Assembly: GCA_026120185.1 (NCBI GenBank)
Contig: JANUWF010001821.1
Span: 1,240,001 to 1,304,000, forward strand
Direction of reading: 5' to 3'
DNA: 64,000 nt
Origin: Voacanga thouarsii
Lineage: Eukaryota; Streptophyta; Magnoliopsida; Gentianales; Apocynaceae
The notes under the pieces are model-generated. The model saw nothing but the letters and a program-made list of their open reading frames with translations. It made no database searches and had not been told where the DNA came from. Shown here in pieces: positions 11,412 to 23,245 of this stretch (position 1 is its first letter; each line of letters begins with the position of its first letter). Both the position numbers and the translations under genes were made by a program.

Positions 11412-14400
11412 CTATAACGTGAGGTTCCGTCTTGTAGCATCCATCTTCAACAGCAGATCTTTAATATCAGCTTCCATTCTCATCTTCATATGGAAATAAT
11501 CCTGATAAGCTCTTTCAAGTGATTGAAGCTCTTCCAACTTCTGTTTGCGCATTTCTTCAGCATCAGCTAATCGTAGTTTTGAGATTCGACTTGTATATTC
11601 TTCTTCAATTCTTTCATTCTTCGACAATGAAATGCGCTTTAGAGCTTCAGCTTCTCTTCTTGCATCATCCGCACGCATTTGAAACATTTTAGCCTCCGCG
11701 TGTTTGATTCTGACAATGCTCTCTAATTCATCAAAAACATATTCCTTTGTGGCACTTGTATGTGAATCTAATTTCAGCATCCGCTTGTCATCCCTATTAC
11801 CATCAATACTTGCAAACAAACCAGCAGATTTCTCGAATTGAGGAGCTTTATCTAAACAGCCCGATTTTAACCATTCAGCTTCTTGGCTGGATCCAGCAAT
11901 GCCATTACTCTTTTCAACATTCTTCAGTGACAGTTCCTTTCTGGGCGTGATGGGAGTGTTGCCAGGCTTGAGGGAATCCGTATCTGCAATCACAAGGGAT
12001 AAGGGATAAACAACAAGCATGGGAGAAAGTTTTAACACATATTGCATGTAATAAGAGTCACGGATAATCATCCCCAGAAAATCATTCCACAACTGACTGT
12101 GCAATCAACTGATAAACTTTAGGTATAATAAACAAGAGAAGCATTGGAGGAGAGCAAGTACTGGAACCAGAGGTTATTTATTTGTGGTCTGCATATTCAC
12201 ACTGAAGTAACACACTAACAGTAGTCGTAGCAAATAGTGAAAGAATATTGCATTGTGACAAACAAGGAATAAATGCCATTCATCTTCCAAGATAGCCAGT
12301 ACTAGTCCCAACATTTTACACAACTTTTGAGTAGATTTCGTTTTCTCCTCTCTGATTTTAAACTACCAGAACTAAATCAAAAGAGGAAGGACACATTTTT
12401 TTTATAACATGTATGTGACCCGCGCATGCATATCCTTTAGTCAGCCTATGTTGTGTTTTATCTAAACATTTAAATACGTATGCATAACCGGATTTCATGC
12501 AACTGCTCTAAAACAGCTAGCAATTATGAGTCCGCACATCACCACATGCACATTTACAACAAAAAAATCAACATGTGAATTTTCCAGGGAAGTGAATTTT
12601 TCATACTCATGACGATTCTTTATAGCCGTGAAACTGAGATATTGACCCAAAGAAAACATCAGTAGACCAAGACTGGTAACAATTCCTCTTTACCACACGA
12701 AATAACAAGAAGAACAATAGCAACACTATTTTATATAACAGCACAAAATTGGAATAACAAGGCAAAGTTGTATAATGAAATGCGAAATAACCATTTCATT
12801 CCCCCCCCCTTTCTTGCTGAACCAATTAATTAGTTGGTGAAACATAAAACAGAGCTCTTACCTGTAAGGAATCGTATAATATGATTCTGAACTTCTTGAA
12901 TATCAACCTTATTTTCCAGATTTGACAGCATCTGGACGGCTATCTCATGCAGTCTTTTTCCTCTCAAATCTTCACTGGCAGAGAAGATCCTTCTGACATA
13001 TGCCAGTTCTCTTGAAAGATTTTCCTCTGTCCATTCCTTTGCAAAATTTTGAAAAACTTCCTTCACAAAGCCAAACATCTCAGAAGGATGATCACAAGCA
13101 AGGCAATGGAACTGCATCTCTGTTGTACCTTCACCACCAGTGGCACTGCGCCCATTTCTAATATAAGATTCCCGTAAGCCACAATCTGCATGGCACCAGT
13201 GTAGACAAACATCGCACCCAACCCAACTACAAGTATTAGATGCCATATCAAACTTCGAACAAACGAGACACATGCAAGCACTGCAAAAACCATTCTTTTT
13301 TGAGCAGACTTTGCAATCACATTCATCAACAGGTAGAAGACTCCGGCAGGTCAGATTTCTACACCTCAAATTTAGAAACACCTCTGCCAATTCAGAAGAT
13401 GATATTTCAGGATTGAAATGAATAAATTCTTGTAGACCGGTTTTCATGGCCACCAAGATCTCTAACTGAGACCGGTATGACTTCAGTAGTATCTCCAAGG
13501 TAAGATCCGACCTCTTCTCTAATGCTTTCTGAAAAGCTCTTCGCTGCCACTGCCTACTGGGGTTCAAAATAATATCCCGGACACACTCCTTTAGAAAAGC
13601 CATTTGTTGACCAGACATTTCACCAAACCTCTGAGCTACTATATTTATAGGATCAGAAACCACCATGGTTATTATTGACTCAAGAAAGTCAGAACCCATC
13701 ATCCATAGCTGCCCTTTTACTTCTGGATTGCTTATCCTGCAAAGACTACCACCATCTTTCTCTCTCATTGCTCTTTTCTTATCTTTAACATATCCTGCTC
13801 CAGTGTCATGAGACCCAACACTCTGTGAGGGAGATCTATTATCATTAGGATGCTGAGAATGCAAAACAGATAACTGTTTATTGAAACTGAGTTGCCGTTC
13901 CAGTTCAACTCCGGTTCTAAAACTTCCCTCTACAGTTCTATGCCGCTGTGCCACAGGTTGACTGCTTGAATTTCCTTGAGAAGCTTGAGATTGCTGATGC
14001 AAGCCATTTCCATTTGGTAACATGCTTTGAACCAGAGGAACTTCTTTGTTTTTGGGTTCATCAGATGCCAGAGCTTGCCAATCCACTCCCTGAAACAAGG
14101 GTCGACTCTTCACAGATTGCTCAAAATCCATTTCATTGTGAGTTAGGGAACAGCTAGGATTGTGGGTGAATTGCTGTGAGCCTGAAAAAGTCATCGATGC
14201 AGTAAACCCATCAGAATTTGTGCGAAATGAACTATGAAAAGATTGAATGCTCTTTGCCTGACTAGGAGAAGCAGGAGCTTGTACTGTATTATGGGAACCA
14301 ATAGGCAACAGGACATTTGGTAAGCTAAGAGAAAGATCAAGAGCCAGCTTCTCATCCTTAATCTTGTTGTTGCTGCACAGCACTTCTTTCTCAGGCTTTT

Positions 14401-15787
14401 TGACAGGACCAGTAAGGAATAACTCAAAGCCCCTGGTACTTGGTCCTTCCATTGGACTGTCAGTACAAGCTACTGGAACCTTTGGTTCATTTGCAATCCT
14501 AAACTCATCAACTGTCAGAAGAGTACAATTTGAAGCTGAGAGAGCGACAGTTTTGCCTTCTCCCTTAAAATTTTCTTTTATGTCCTCCGATGAATGAGAA
14601 GCAACACCTATCGATGTTCCAGTTTCCTCCAGAAGCCCCTTATTTACTTCTGGCAGATTACTATCATCTGTTTTAACTTCAAGATCTATGCTCTTTTCTC
14701 CCCTGCGTTCCTCTTTAGAGCTCTGTGGTTTGACAGCAAATGGATCATTCACTTCCTCATTACTAATTATATTTCTTCTAGACTGTTCCTCTCCCTCACC
14801 ACTTGCATCATCTCCTCTAGTTCCAATTTCATCACAACCACCATTTGTTACTTGAGTAGAACTCCGAAAACCTAGCAACTCATCACCGGGCTTAACTGCA
14901 TTCTGAATATCTTCTGATTCTCTACCTGCCACTAGCTCCTCGTGAACAGAAACTTTACTGAGTTCTTGATTTGTTTTGTCCTCCAGAAGTTTGGGTTCAA
15001 TTGACTGCTGAGTGTCAACCCCCTTCCGATCCAATCCATCAGAAGCTGGATCTTCAGTTGCAGGCTGACTTGAAGATGCCGGTTGTGGATCAGGTTCAAG
15101 CTCCCCTTCTTCCATTTCACTGCTGTTTCCAGCACTCTCCACAGGCAACTCACCCTTTTTAACTTCAATACTCTTTGACTGTTCACTTCCAGAGTCCTTC
15201 GACCAAGGCGGTGATTTTGCATCCCTTGTTCCCGGCGGTGACTTTGCCTTTCCAACATCTTCTGACTCTACTTTACTAATCTTGACTGATTCACTGCTAC
15301 TTCTGATCCCTTCATCACCTTCTTTCCCTCCCCCAAATCTGCGCCATGATGAGACACTTCCCTCCCTCCGTGACCTATCCCTCTCTGACCTAAACCCCTT
15401 CGGAAATTCCCTTCTCAGGCCCGAAAAACTTTCAGACCGATGAATTCGCTCCGGACCATATCCACCCCTAGGGGAAGAGCTCAAAATCCCTCTCTCATTA
15501 CTGCTTTCTCTGTATCTGTCATAGCCCTTCCTCCTGTCATAACTATCAGTATCATAATCTGATCGTTTCCTAGCTGATCTTGAACTATCACGATCATCTT
15601 CTAATCTATCATACCTGGAAGAAGAAGAAGAAGACACACCCTTCCTCCCACTCTCTGACTTGTAATAAGAACTGCGATGTGTCAATGCCCTGTGAGAACT
15701 TGACTCCTCCTCCCTTCTTCCCCAATCTTTACTGGCAGCCTTTTCGCTATACGAGTCAAGATCATCACTTGATCTGAGTCTCTTCAT
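11412..15787 (-). CDS. OBE4: OBERON/TITANIA-like PHD-finger protein
   Basis: OBERON-family nuclear PHD proteins are needed for meristem establishment and embryonic root initiation in Arabidopsis. Two coding exons on the minus strand, 15787-12862 and 11983-11412, join in phase and give about 1165 aa, close to Arabidopsis OBE4/TITANIA2. ATG at 15787 opens MKRLRSSDDLDSYSEKAA, followed by an Arg/Ser- and acidic-rich low-complexity half. The conserved OBERON core runs from roughly residue 700. A Cys/His-rich PHD-type cluster (CDCKVC, CSACMCLVC, WVGCDVCLHWCHADCGL) sits near residues 815-880 (plus strand about 13100-13330). Exon 2 encodes a long coiled coil with a Glu/Lys/Arg-rich pattern ending DATRRNLTL. 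The 878-bp intron has a GTAAGA donor and a TTGCAG acceptor. Assignment to OBE4 rather than OBE3 rests on length and the long N-terminus. Confidence 0.9.
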
Positions 15788-16740
15788 ACTTAACTCCCCA
15801 CTTGCTAAACGCAGTTAAAGTGCAGAACATCTAAAAATATCAGAGAAAAACCCTAAATTTCAAAGAAACCATCATTTTATTAACCAGACTTAAGAACACA
15901 AACTATCAGCTACTGATGTCAATGGCAGCAACAAGAAACCATACAAAAGCAACTATAGTACCAAACTCTAATGAAGCGCTTCAAGATTCCAACTTTTTCA
16001 GCAATCTCAAACCAGCCTACAAACTTGTACTTCTTCGATCAATATAATCCCCCCAAAAATGAAATATTGAGCTCAAAATACACAACCCCTTATTCCCAGC
16101 CGAAGTAAATTTATCAGATACGGATCCCAACCCTAAATCAAAAAAATATTCAAGCAATCAGCAGCAAAACACAAAGGAATTTAGCCCAAAACTGCGCTAA
16201 GAAAAACGCTATTCTCCCTTTCACTCCATTTCCCATACTACTTACCAAGACTGAAGCTTTACACACCTCCGAACCCAAATTCCAAGAGCCAGCTGGAAAT
16301 TACCAGATGGGTTCCATCGAAGATGCTCCCGTCGCCGGCCGGCAAACATATTTTCAGAAACCACACATTTCGACACACAAAAACACAAAAAACATGTATA
16401 CACAGTATTTTTGTATGCGATTATTGGCGACTATCAGATTGCATCAATCCGAAAAACACAGAGAGAGAAGCAGGTATTAATGTAAATAAATCCAGTCAAC
16501 GGATCTTTAACAATTGTTCGTGGGGACGGGGAGGGGAGGGGGGAAGAGAGAGGGAGACTAGTATACGCAAAGTGCATAGAGCGCGCACAGGTCAAGGGGC
16601 CTTGGGAGGATGGAAAGGTACATGGGGTGAAATGCGCACGGGGGTGCACGATAGCATGATGAGTCGTAGTCAACTATGGTTTGAAAGTTAAGCTTCAGAA
16701 AGTACAGCGCCAGACCTTTCCACGTCAGTTGGGTGGAATA
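15788..16740 (-). promoter_or_regulatory. 5' leader and promoter region of the OBERON-like gene
   Basis: Upstream of the ATG on the minus strand. A good donor (CTTG|GTAAGTAGT, around 16247) and possible acceptors near 15810-15835 (TTTTTAG or GCGTTTAG) suggest a 5' UTR intron, which is common in this family. If the TTTTTAG acceptor is used, the leader holds an upstream ATG whose frame overlaps the main start. A G-run block lies further upstream at 16522-16543. The transcription start is not placed. Confidence 0.5.
16522..16543 (+). promoter_or_regulatory. G-quadruplex-type G-run block upstream of the OBERON-like gene
   Basis: Four consecutive runs of four or more G separated by one or two bases, followed by a purine-rich GA tract to about 16560. 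It meets the simple G4 motif rule. It lies about 740 bp upstream of the OBERON-like ATG, on the strand opposite to the gene. A regulatory role is inference only. Confidence 0.5.
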
Positions 16741-17584
16741 TCTGAGCTAATCACGCTATTGCATCATATTCTCTTCTTCTAAGGCACTGTTTGGAAAGTT
16801 TATAATATTTTTAAAAACTGAAATTAGTCATTTGGCTTTAGCCAAGTGGAAATTGTAGTATTTTTTTGTAAATTAATGAGTGAAAAAATAATATTTTGTA
16901 AATAGATAACAAAATATTTTCTGATTTCCTTGGCTTTTACATCAATTACTTTTTTCTCTTCTTTTTTAAAATAAGAGCTACAAACTTATCTTTAGATTTT
17001 TCACCCTTAAAGTTTCATTTGCTTTCACTTGCCTTCTTTTTTTTTTTTTTTTCCATAACATCCAAATTTGAATTTTTGACAGCCAAATTTATAGAATTAC
17101 TCTATAATATTGAATTCAAACATAAGACAGCATATTTACATTGTTAAATTTTCTTCATAGAGTATAGAGACTAGAGAGTTTCTCAAGGTTCATTTGCTTT
17201 TACTAAGAAATAAATTCAAACTACTCTTAAGATCTTATCCATTCCCAAAACAAAAAAAAAAAAGGAAAAATCAAAGTCCAAATTGGAAAGCCAGTTAACA
17301 ATATCAAAATGGTAAACCTACAATCAGGAAAAAATAAAAATAAAAATAAACCGTAAACCTAAAGAAAGGTGGGCCCGGGCCGCAGCATTGGGCCATTGGG
17401 CAGAGGTGGAGAGAGCCCGCGTGGTGTAAAAAATCTAGGGGAGTTGGTGAGTGGGTGTGTGTTTGGTGCTCCAATGAAAAGGCATAGTAAGGTTTGACTC
17501 TTTGAAACGCCTTTGACGTTTCTTATTATTGCTTTTGTGACCCTTGTTCTTTCATCTTCTTCTTCTCCCCCAAAAATAATAATA
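16741..17584. other. Intergenic region, possible promoter remnant
   Basis: No gene is seen. A GC-rich patch at about 17368-17420 has GGGCCATTGGGC, which contains TGGGC-type site II elements found in plant housekeeping promoters. The copia element 2 insertion lies about 170 bp beyond it, so a promoter may have been separated from its target. Long T runs occur near 17038-17052. Confidence 0.3.
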
Positions 17585-17611
17585 TGTTATGAATTATTAG
17601 AATCTTTATTA

Positions 17612-17632
17612 ATTAGTGGAGGCTCCACTAAT
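17612..17632 (+). promoter_or_regulatory. Perfect palindrome in LTR of copia element 2
   Basis: ATTAGTGGAG and its exact reverse complement CTCCACTAAT are separated by a single G. The same palindrome is present in the 3' LTR at the corresponding place. It lies about 120 bp upstream of the LTR TATA box, so a dimeric factor site is possible. This is inference. Confidence 0.6.
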
Positions 17633-17753
17633 TATGGATTTATGTGAATTATTATAGAAGATTTTTATGGATGTCCACCATTTAGTGGAGACACCACTAA
17701 TTGAGATTAGTGGAAGATGATGTATGTCATGATGTATTCCATTAATTAGAACT

Positions 17754-17763
17754 CTATAAATAG
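17754..17763 (+). promoter_or_regulatory. TATA box of LTR promoter, copia element 2
   Basis: CTATAAATAG precedes GGGCTATTCTC, a typical plant TATA context. It is placed in the middle of the LTR where the retrotransposon transcript would start about 30 bp downstream. Confidence 0.7.
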
Positions 17764-17938
17764 GGCTATTCTCTAAGCTTGTAATACACCATTATTTTGT
17801 GAAAAAAAGATTAGTGAAAGAAATGTTAGAGAAAATTGTGAGAGAAGAGAAAGAGAGAAATTCTTGTGCAAAATAGTTAGAGTTTTATTAGTATGTAGTG
17901 TGAAGATTTTATTCTAACACTACCCTAATTTTATAACA

Positions 17939-17953
17939 CGTTATCAGCACGAG
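17939..17953 (+). promoter_or_regulatory. Candidate primer-binding site of copia element 2
   Basis: CGTTATCAGCACGAG directly follows the TG...CA LTR. It shares the core TATCAG with the tRNA-Met site but is otherwise different, so another tRNA or an internal tRNA segment may prime. It is called by position only. Confidence 0.5.
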
Positions 17954-18039
17954 TCTCTACCGGTACAAAAGCCAGAAGACTAAGCACGAGTTTCTACCGT
18001 TAACAAAACCAGAAGACAGGTACGCATTTATTGATCTCT

Positions 18040-21000
18040 ATGGCTAATCTCGCTAAACTCGAATTTGTAGCCCTTGATATTTCTGAAAAAAATTATATGT
18101 CATGGGTTCTCGATGCAGAAATGCATTTAAATGCTGAAGGCCTTAGTGAAACTATTCAAGCAAATAATAGTACATCTGCACAACATAAGACTAAAGCTTT
18201 GATTTTTATTTGTCGTCATCTCGATGAAAATTTGAAAATGGAATATCTTACCAAAAAAGATCCATATGTCCTGTTGGTAATTTAAAAGAAAGATTTGACC
18301 ACCTGAAGATGATCGTACTACCCACTGCACGGTATGAATGGTTGCACCTGAGGTTGTAAGATTTTAAAACCGTGAATGAATATAGCTCCGCAATGTATAA
18401 AATTACATCTCAATTAAAATTATGCGGAGAAAAAGTGACTGATGAAGATATGTTGGAGAAGACATTCTCCACCTTTCATGCCTCAAATATTGTCCTGCAG
18501 CAACACTATCGAGAAAAGGGGTATACAAAATTTACAGATTTAATTACTGTCCTCCTCATTGCAGAGAAGAATAATGAGTTATTATTGAGAAATCATGAAG
18601 CTGGACCAATCGGCTCAACAAAGACTCTCGAAGTGAATGCTTGTTGGCTCTAGCGAAGCCATCGTTATAGTCGTGGTCGTGGCCATGGCCGTGGCCGTGG
18701 TCGTGGTTATGGTCGTAGACACGCTCGATATTTCCCTTATCACAATTATAATCAAACTGTGAGAAATACTGGCCACCTGAAGTGGAACAGAAAAGATCAT
18801 AAGGGAAAAGAAAAAGAAATTGAACAAAAGCATGAGGATATATGTTATAGATGTGGCATGAAAGGTCATTGGTCACGAAACTGTCGTACGACTAAGCATT
18901 TAGTTGAATTGTATCAAGCTTCATTGAAAAATAAAAATGTGGAAGCAAATTTTTTTCAACATCCAATAAATAATGCTGAGGATGATGATATTGATCCTAA
19001 AGATCTTAATATCAATATTACCCATATGGATGTATCGGGTTTTTTTGAACACCTAGACGGTAGGATAGACCATTTAATTGGTGATGGCAGTGTCCAGAAG
19101 AACTAAAGCCTCACCCTGATATTTTTGTATTTTCATTTTCATTTTATTCTAATAATATTTACGTTTGCATATATATATTTGTGTTCAGATGGCTGTTGTT
19201 AATGATGATGTATGCATTATTGATAGTGGAACTACATACACCATACTAAAAAATGAGAAATATTTTTCTGATCTCAAAATGGGAGAAATAAATATTTATA
19301 CGATAAACGGTAGTGCAAATGTAATTGAGGGTTCCGGAAGAGCTAGTATATTGTTGCCTAAAGGAACAACAATTATTATTAATAAGGCACTATTTTCCTC
19401 AAAATCCAGAAGAAATTTATTGAGTTTTAAATATATTCGCAGAAATGGGTATCATGTTGAAACAAATGAGGAAAATGGGATTGAGCATCTTTTTATTACT
19501 CAAATGCATTTGGGTAAGAAATCTGTATTAGAAAAACTGCCGTCTTTTTCTACTGGCCTATATTTTGTAAAAATACGTACAATTGAAATTCATCATCTAG
19601 TAAACCATAAATTTACTGATCCTATTATTTTTAGCATTTGGCATGACCAGTTGGGTCATCCGAGATCTACCATGATGAGAAGAATCATTGAGAATACACA
19701 TGGTCATCTTTTAAAAAATAAAAGGATATTAACATCAGAAAAATTCGCATGTACTGCATGTTCTCTACGAAAATTAATTGTTAAACCATCACCAGTAAAA
19801 GTATGAGCTGAAAGTCCTACATTTCTCGAACGGATTCACGGAAATATTTGTGGACCTATTGATCCACCATGTGGACCGTTCAAATATTTTATGGTCTTAA
19901 TTGATGCATCATCTCGATGGTCACATGTATGTTTATTATCTACTCGCAACCTGGCGTTTGCGAGATTACTTGCTCAAATAATTAAATTACGAGCACAATT
20001 TCCGACCATCACATTAAAAATATCCGTTTGGATAATTGCTGGTGAATTTTCATCACATGCTTTTGATGTATATTGCATGTCAATTGGGATTAATGTTGAA
20101 CATCCTGTAGCTCATGTTCACACACAAAATGGTCTTGCTGAATCTTTGATTAAACGATTACAATTAATTACTAGACCATTATTAATGAAAACAAATCTCC
20201 CAACATCTGCTTGGGGACATGATATTCTACATGCTGCAACACTTGTACGTATAAGACCGACTAGTTATCATAAATTCTCTCCTTTGCAATTGGCTTTTGG
20301 GTCGGAACCAAATATTGCTCATTTAAGAATTTTTGGGTGTCTTGTATATATTCCAATTGCACCAAACCAACGTACAAAGATGGGTCCTCAAAGAAGAAAG
20401 GGGATATACGTTGGATATGATTCTCCCTCTATTATCGGGTATGTTGAACCCACGACGGAGATGTATTCACAGACAAGATTTGCTGATTGTCATTTTAATG
20501 AATCATTATTCCCTAAATTAGGGGGAGAACCAAAACAAGTATAAAAAGGATCTTACTTGGACAACATCATTAAATTATCTTGATCCGCGCACAAGCGCAT
20601 GTGAACTTGAAGTTCAAAAGATAATTCATTTGCAAAGCATTGCAAATCAAATGCCGACGCTTTTGTTGACTCTAGAAGAGTTACAAAATCGCATATTCCA
20701 ACTATAAATGCTCCTATTCGAATTAAAGTTCCAGTGAGAACAAAATATTATACCTATAGCTGCTTGAGTCAAAAACACGCCGTAAGCGTGGCCGACCTCT
20801 TGGTTCTAAAGATAAAAATCCTCGAAAGAAAAGATGATTAAATAATCCGAAGATCATATTGAAGAAAAGAATGATAAAGACCAAGAGAGAACTGATGACA
20901 AAGAACCAGAAGTTGATGAAAGTAACACTGAAATTTCTATCAATTATACCACTTCCGGTAGAAGTTGGAATCGGATAGAAACTGTTATTGATAATATATT

Positions 21001-22681
21001 TGCATACAATATATCTCTTGATGTTACACAGGATAATGATGATCCTGAACCAATATCAGTTGATGAATGTCGGCATAGAAAAGATTGGCTACAATGGAAA
21101 TATGCGATTCAATCGGAATTAAATGCACTGACAAAACGTGAAGTCTTCGGACCTGCAGTTCGAACACCAGAAGGTGTAAAACCTGTTGGCTACAAATGGA
21201 TATTTGTGCGAAAACGCAATGAAAAGAGTGAAATCGTTCGATATAAAGCGCGATTAGTAGTCCAAGGTTTTTCACAAAGACCAGGTATTGACTATGATGA
21301 AACTTATTCTCCTATTATTGATGCTATTACACTCCGATATCTTATCAGTTTGGCAGTACATGAAAAGATAGATATGCGCCTATTAGATGTTGTCACTGTT
21401 TACTTGTATGGAAATTTAGAAAATGATGTTTACATGAAAATTCCCGAAGGATTTCATATGCCTGAAGCATATAAACATTATCCTCGTGAAAATTACTCCA
21501 TCAAGTTGCAGAAATCATTATATGGCCTGAAGCAATCTGGGCGCATGTGGTTCACACGTCTTAGTGAATATTTATTGAAAGCCGGATTTAAAAATGATCA
21601 GGTATGTCCATGTGTTTTTATTAAGAAACATGGTTCTAAATTTGTGATATTAGCTATATATGTTGATGATATTAATCTTATTGGAACTCCTAAAGAGCTC
21701 CAAGAAACAATTAATTATTTAAAAAGAGAATTCGAAGTCAAGAATTTTGGTAAAACCAAATTTTGCCTTGGTTTACAAATTGAACATCTGGAGAGTGGAA
21801 CATTTATTCATCAATCAACATATACAGCAAAAGTGATAAAAAGATTTTACATGGACAAAGCACATCCATTGAGTATTCCAATGATCGTCCGATCATTAAA
21901 TGTGGATAGAGATCCTTTCCGACCTCAAGAAAATGATGAAGAACTCCTTGGTCCTGAAGTACCATATCTCAGTGCAATTGGTGCATTGATGTATCTTGCT
22001 AATAATACACGACCTGATATTGCTTTTGCTGTCAATTTATTAGCAAGATTTAGTTCTTTACCTACACGACGACATTGGAATGGAATTAAATAAGTCCTTC
22101 GATATCTCCAAGGTACAATTGATCTCGAATTATTTTATTCAAATAAAACCAGTCCAACATTGATAGGTTATGCAGATGCTGGTTATTTATCTGATCCACA
22201 TAAAACACGTTCTCAAACGGGCTATCTATTTACATGTGGAAATACTGCTATATCATGGCGTTCTACGAAACAATCTATAGCAGCTATTTCTTCAAATCAT
22301 GCTGAAATTATAGCCATTCATGAAGCAAGTCGAGAATGTGTATGGCTAAGATCCATGATTCATTATATCCGAGAAAGTTGTGGATTATCATCAATCAAAG
22401 ATATTCCAACTCCTCTTTATGAAGACAATGCAGCTTGCATAACTCAATTACGAGGAGGATATATTAAAGGAGATCGGACAAAACATATTTCACCAAAATT
22501 CTTCTTTACTCATGAACTCCAAAAGAAATGTGAAATTGATGTACTACAAATTCGGTCATGTGATAACCTCGCAGATATTTTCACGAAGACTTTACCGACT
22601 GCAACATTTGAGAAGTTGAGATATAAAATCTGTATGCGTCGGTTTAAAGATTTAAAGGAATCATCTCATCAGGGGGAGTAA
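18040..22681 (+). pseudogene. Copia gag-pol polyprotein, lightly broken
   Basis: ATG at 18040 opens a gag (MANLAKLEFVALDISEKNY) with a UBN2-like core. A frameshift near 18275 and a TAG at about 18651 interrupt it. An Arg-Gly-rich stretch (18661-18722) precedes a CCHC knuckle CYRCGMKGHWSRNC at about 18844-18885. The protease has an intact IIDSGTTYT. The integrase zinc finger (WHDQLGH...CTACSL) is followed by a TGA near 19804, then the core to about 20544. In that core two compensating small indels around 20015-20040 replace the expected RLDN context with WII, removing a catalytic Asp. RT (21206-22093) has YVDDINL and long open frame, then a TAG before RNase H (ADAGYLSDP, 22160-22681). It may still be transcribed but is probably not autonomous. 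Confidence 0.93.
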
Positions 22682-22807
22682 TAAACAGACATATAGAATA
22701 GTGTACTCTTTTTCCTTCACTAGATTTTTTTTTCTCACTGGGTTTTTATCTAGTAAGGTTTTAACGAGGCATATTCTTTATGTAATGGATGGACATCCAA
22801 GGGAGAG

Positions 22808-23160
22808 TGTTATGAATTATTGGAATCTTTATTAATTAGTGGAGGCTCCACTAATTATGGATTTATGTGAATTATTATAGAAGATTTTTATGGATGTCCA
22901 CCATTTAGTGGAGACACCACTAATTGAGATTAGTGGAAGATGATGTATGCCATGATGTATTCCACTAATTAGAGTTCTATAAATAGGGCTATTCTCTAAG
23001 CTTGTAATACACTATTATTTTGTGAAAGAAAGATTAGTGAAAGAAATGTTAGAGAAAATTGTGAAAGAAGAGAAAGAGAGAAATTCTTGTGCAAAATAGT
23101 TAGAGTTTTTTTAGTGTGTAATGTGAAGATTTTATTCTAACACTACCCTAATTTTATAAC

Positions 23161-23161
<1 letters not shown>
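22808..23161 (+). repeat. 3' LTR of copia element 2
   Basis: 354 bp, same length as the 5' LTR and near-identical. It is preceded by the purine-rich CCAAGGGAGAG, the probable polypurine tract, and followed by TAATA. Confidence 0.95.

Positions 23162-23242
<81 letters not shown>
23162..23242 (+). repeat. (TAA)n microsatellite
   Basis: About 80 bp of uninterrupted TAA repeats directly 3' of copia element 2. The 5' flank of the element has only a short AATAATA tail, so nearly all the repeat is on one side. Confidence 0.97.

Positions 23243-23245
<3 letters not shown>

Larger units (their letters stand above)
17585..17938 (+). repeat. 5' LTR of copia element 2
   Basis: 354 bp from TGTTATGAAT to TTATAACA. 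It contains a core promoter TATAAATAGG near 17755 and three TTAGTGGA words, two of which form palindromes with CCACTAA (17612-17632 and about 17681-17700). These are candidates for LTR promoter or transcription-factor sites. Confidence 0.95.
17585..23161 (+). mobile_element. Ty1/copia LTR retrotransposon, relatively young, TSD TAATA
   Basis: 5577 bp with two 354-bp LTRs (17585-17938, 22808-23161) that differ at only about a dozen positions by eye. The target duplication TAATA is at 17580-17584 and 23162-23166. The internal order gag, protease, integrase, RT, RNase H marks copia. Long reading frames persist, but a few stops and frameshifts remain in gag, integrase and before RNase H. The insertion is at the edge of an ATA microsatellite. 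Confidence 0.96.

Noticed and set aside
13948..15777. Plus-strand ORFs across the OBERON-like gene
   Set aside because: Shadow frames of the 2.9-kb minus-strand exon.
18556..18876. Antisense ORF rich in His/Asp or Thr/Ala over the gag region
   Set aside because: It is the shadow of the Arg-Gly-rich gag repeat on the other strand.
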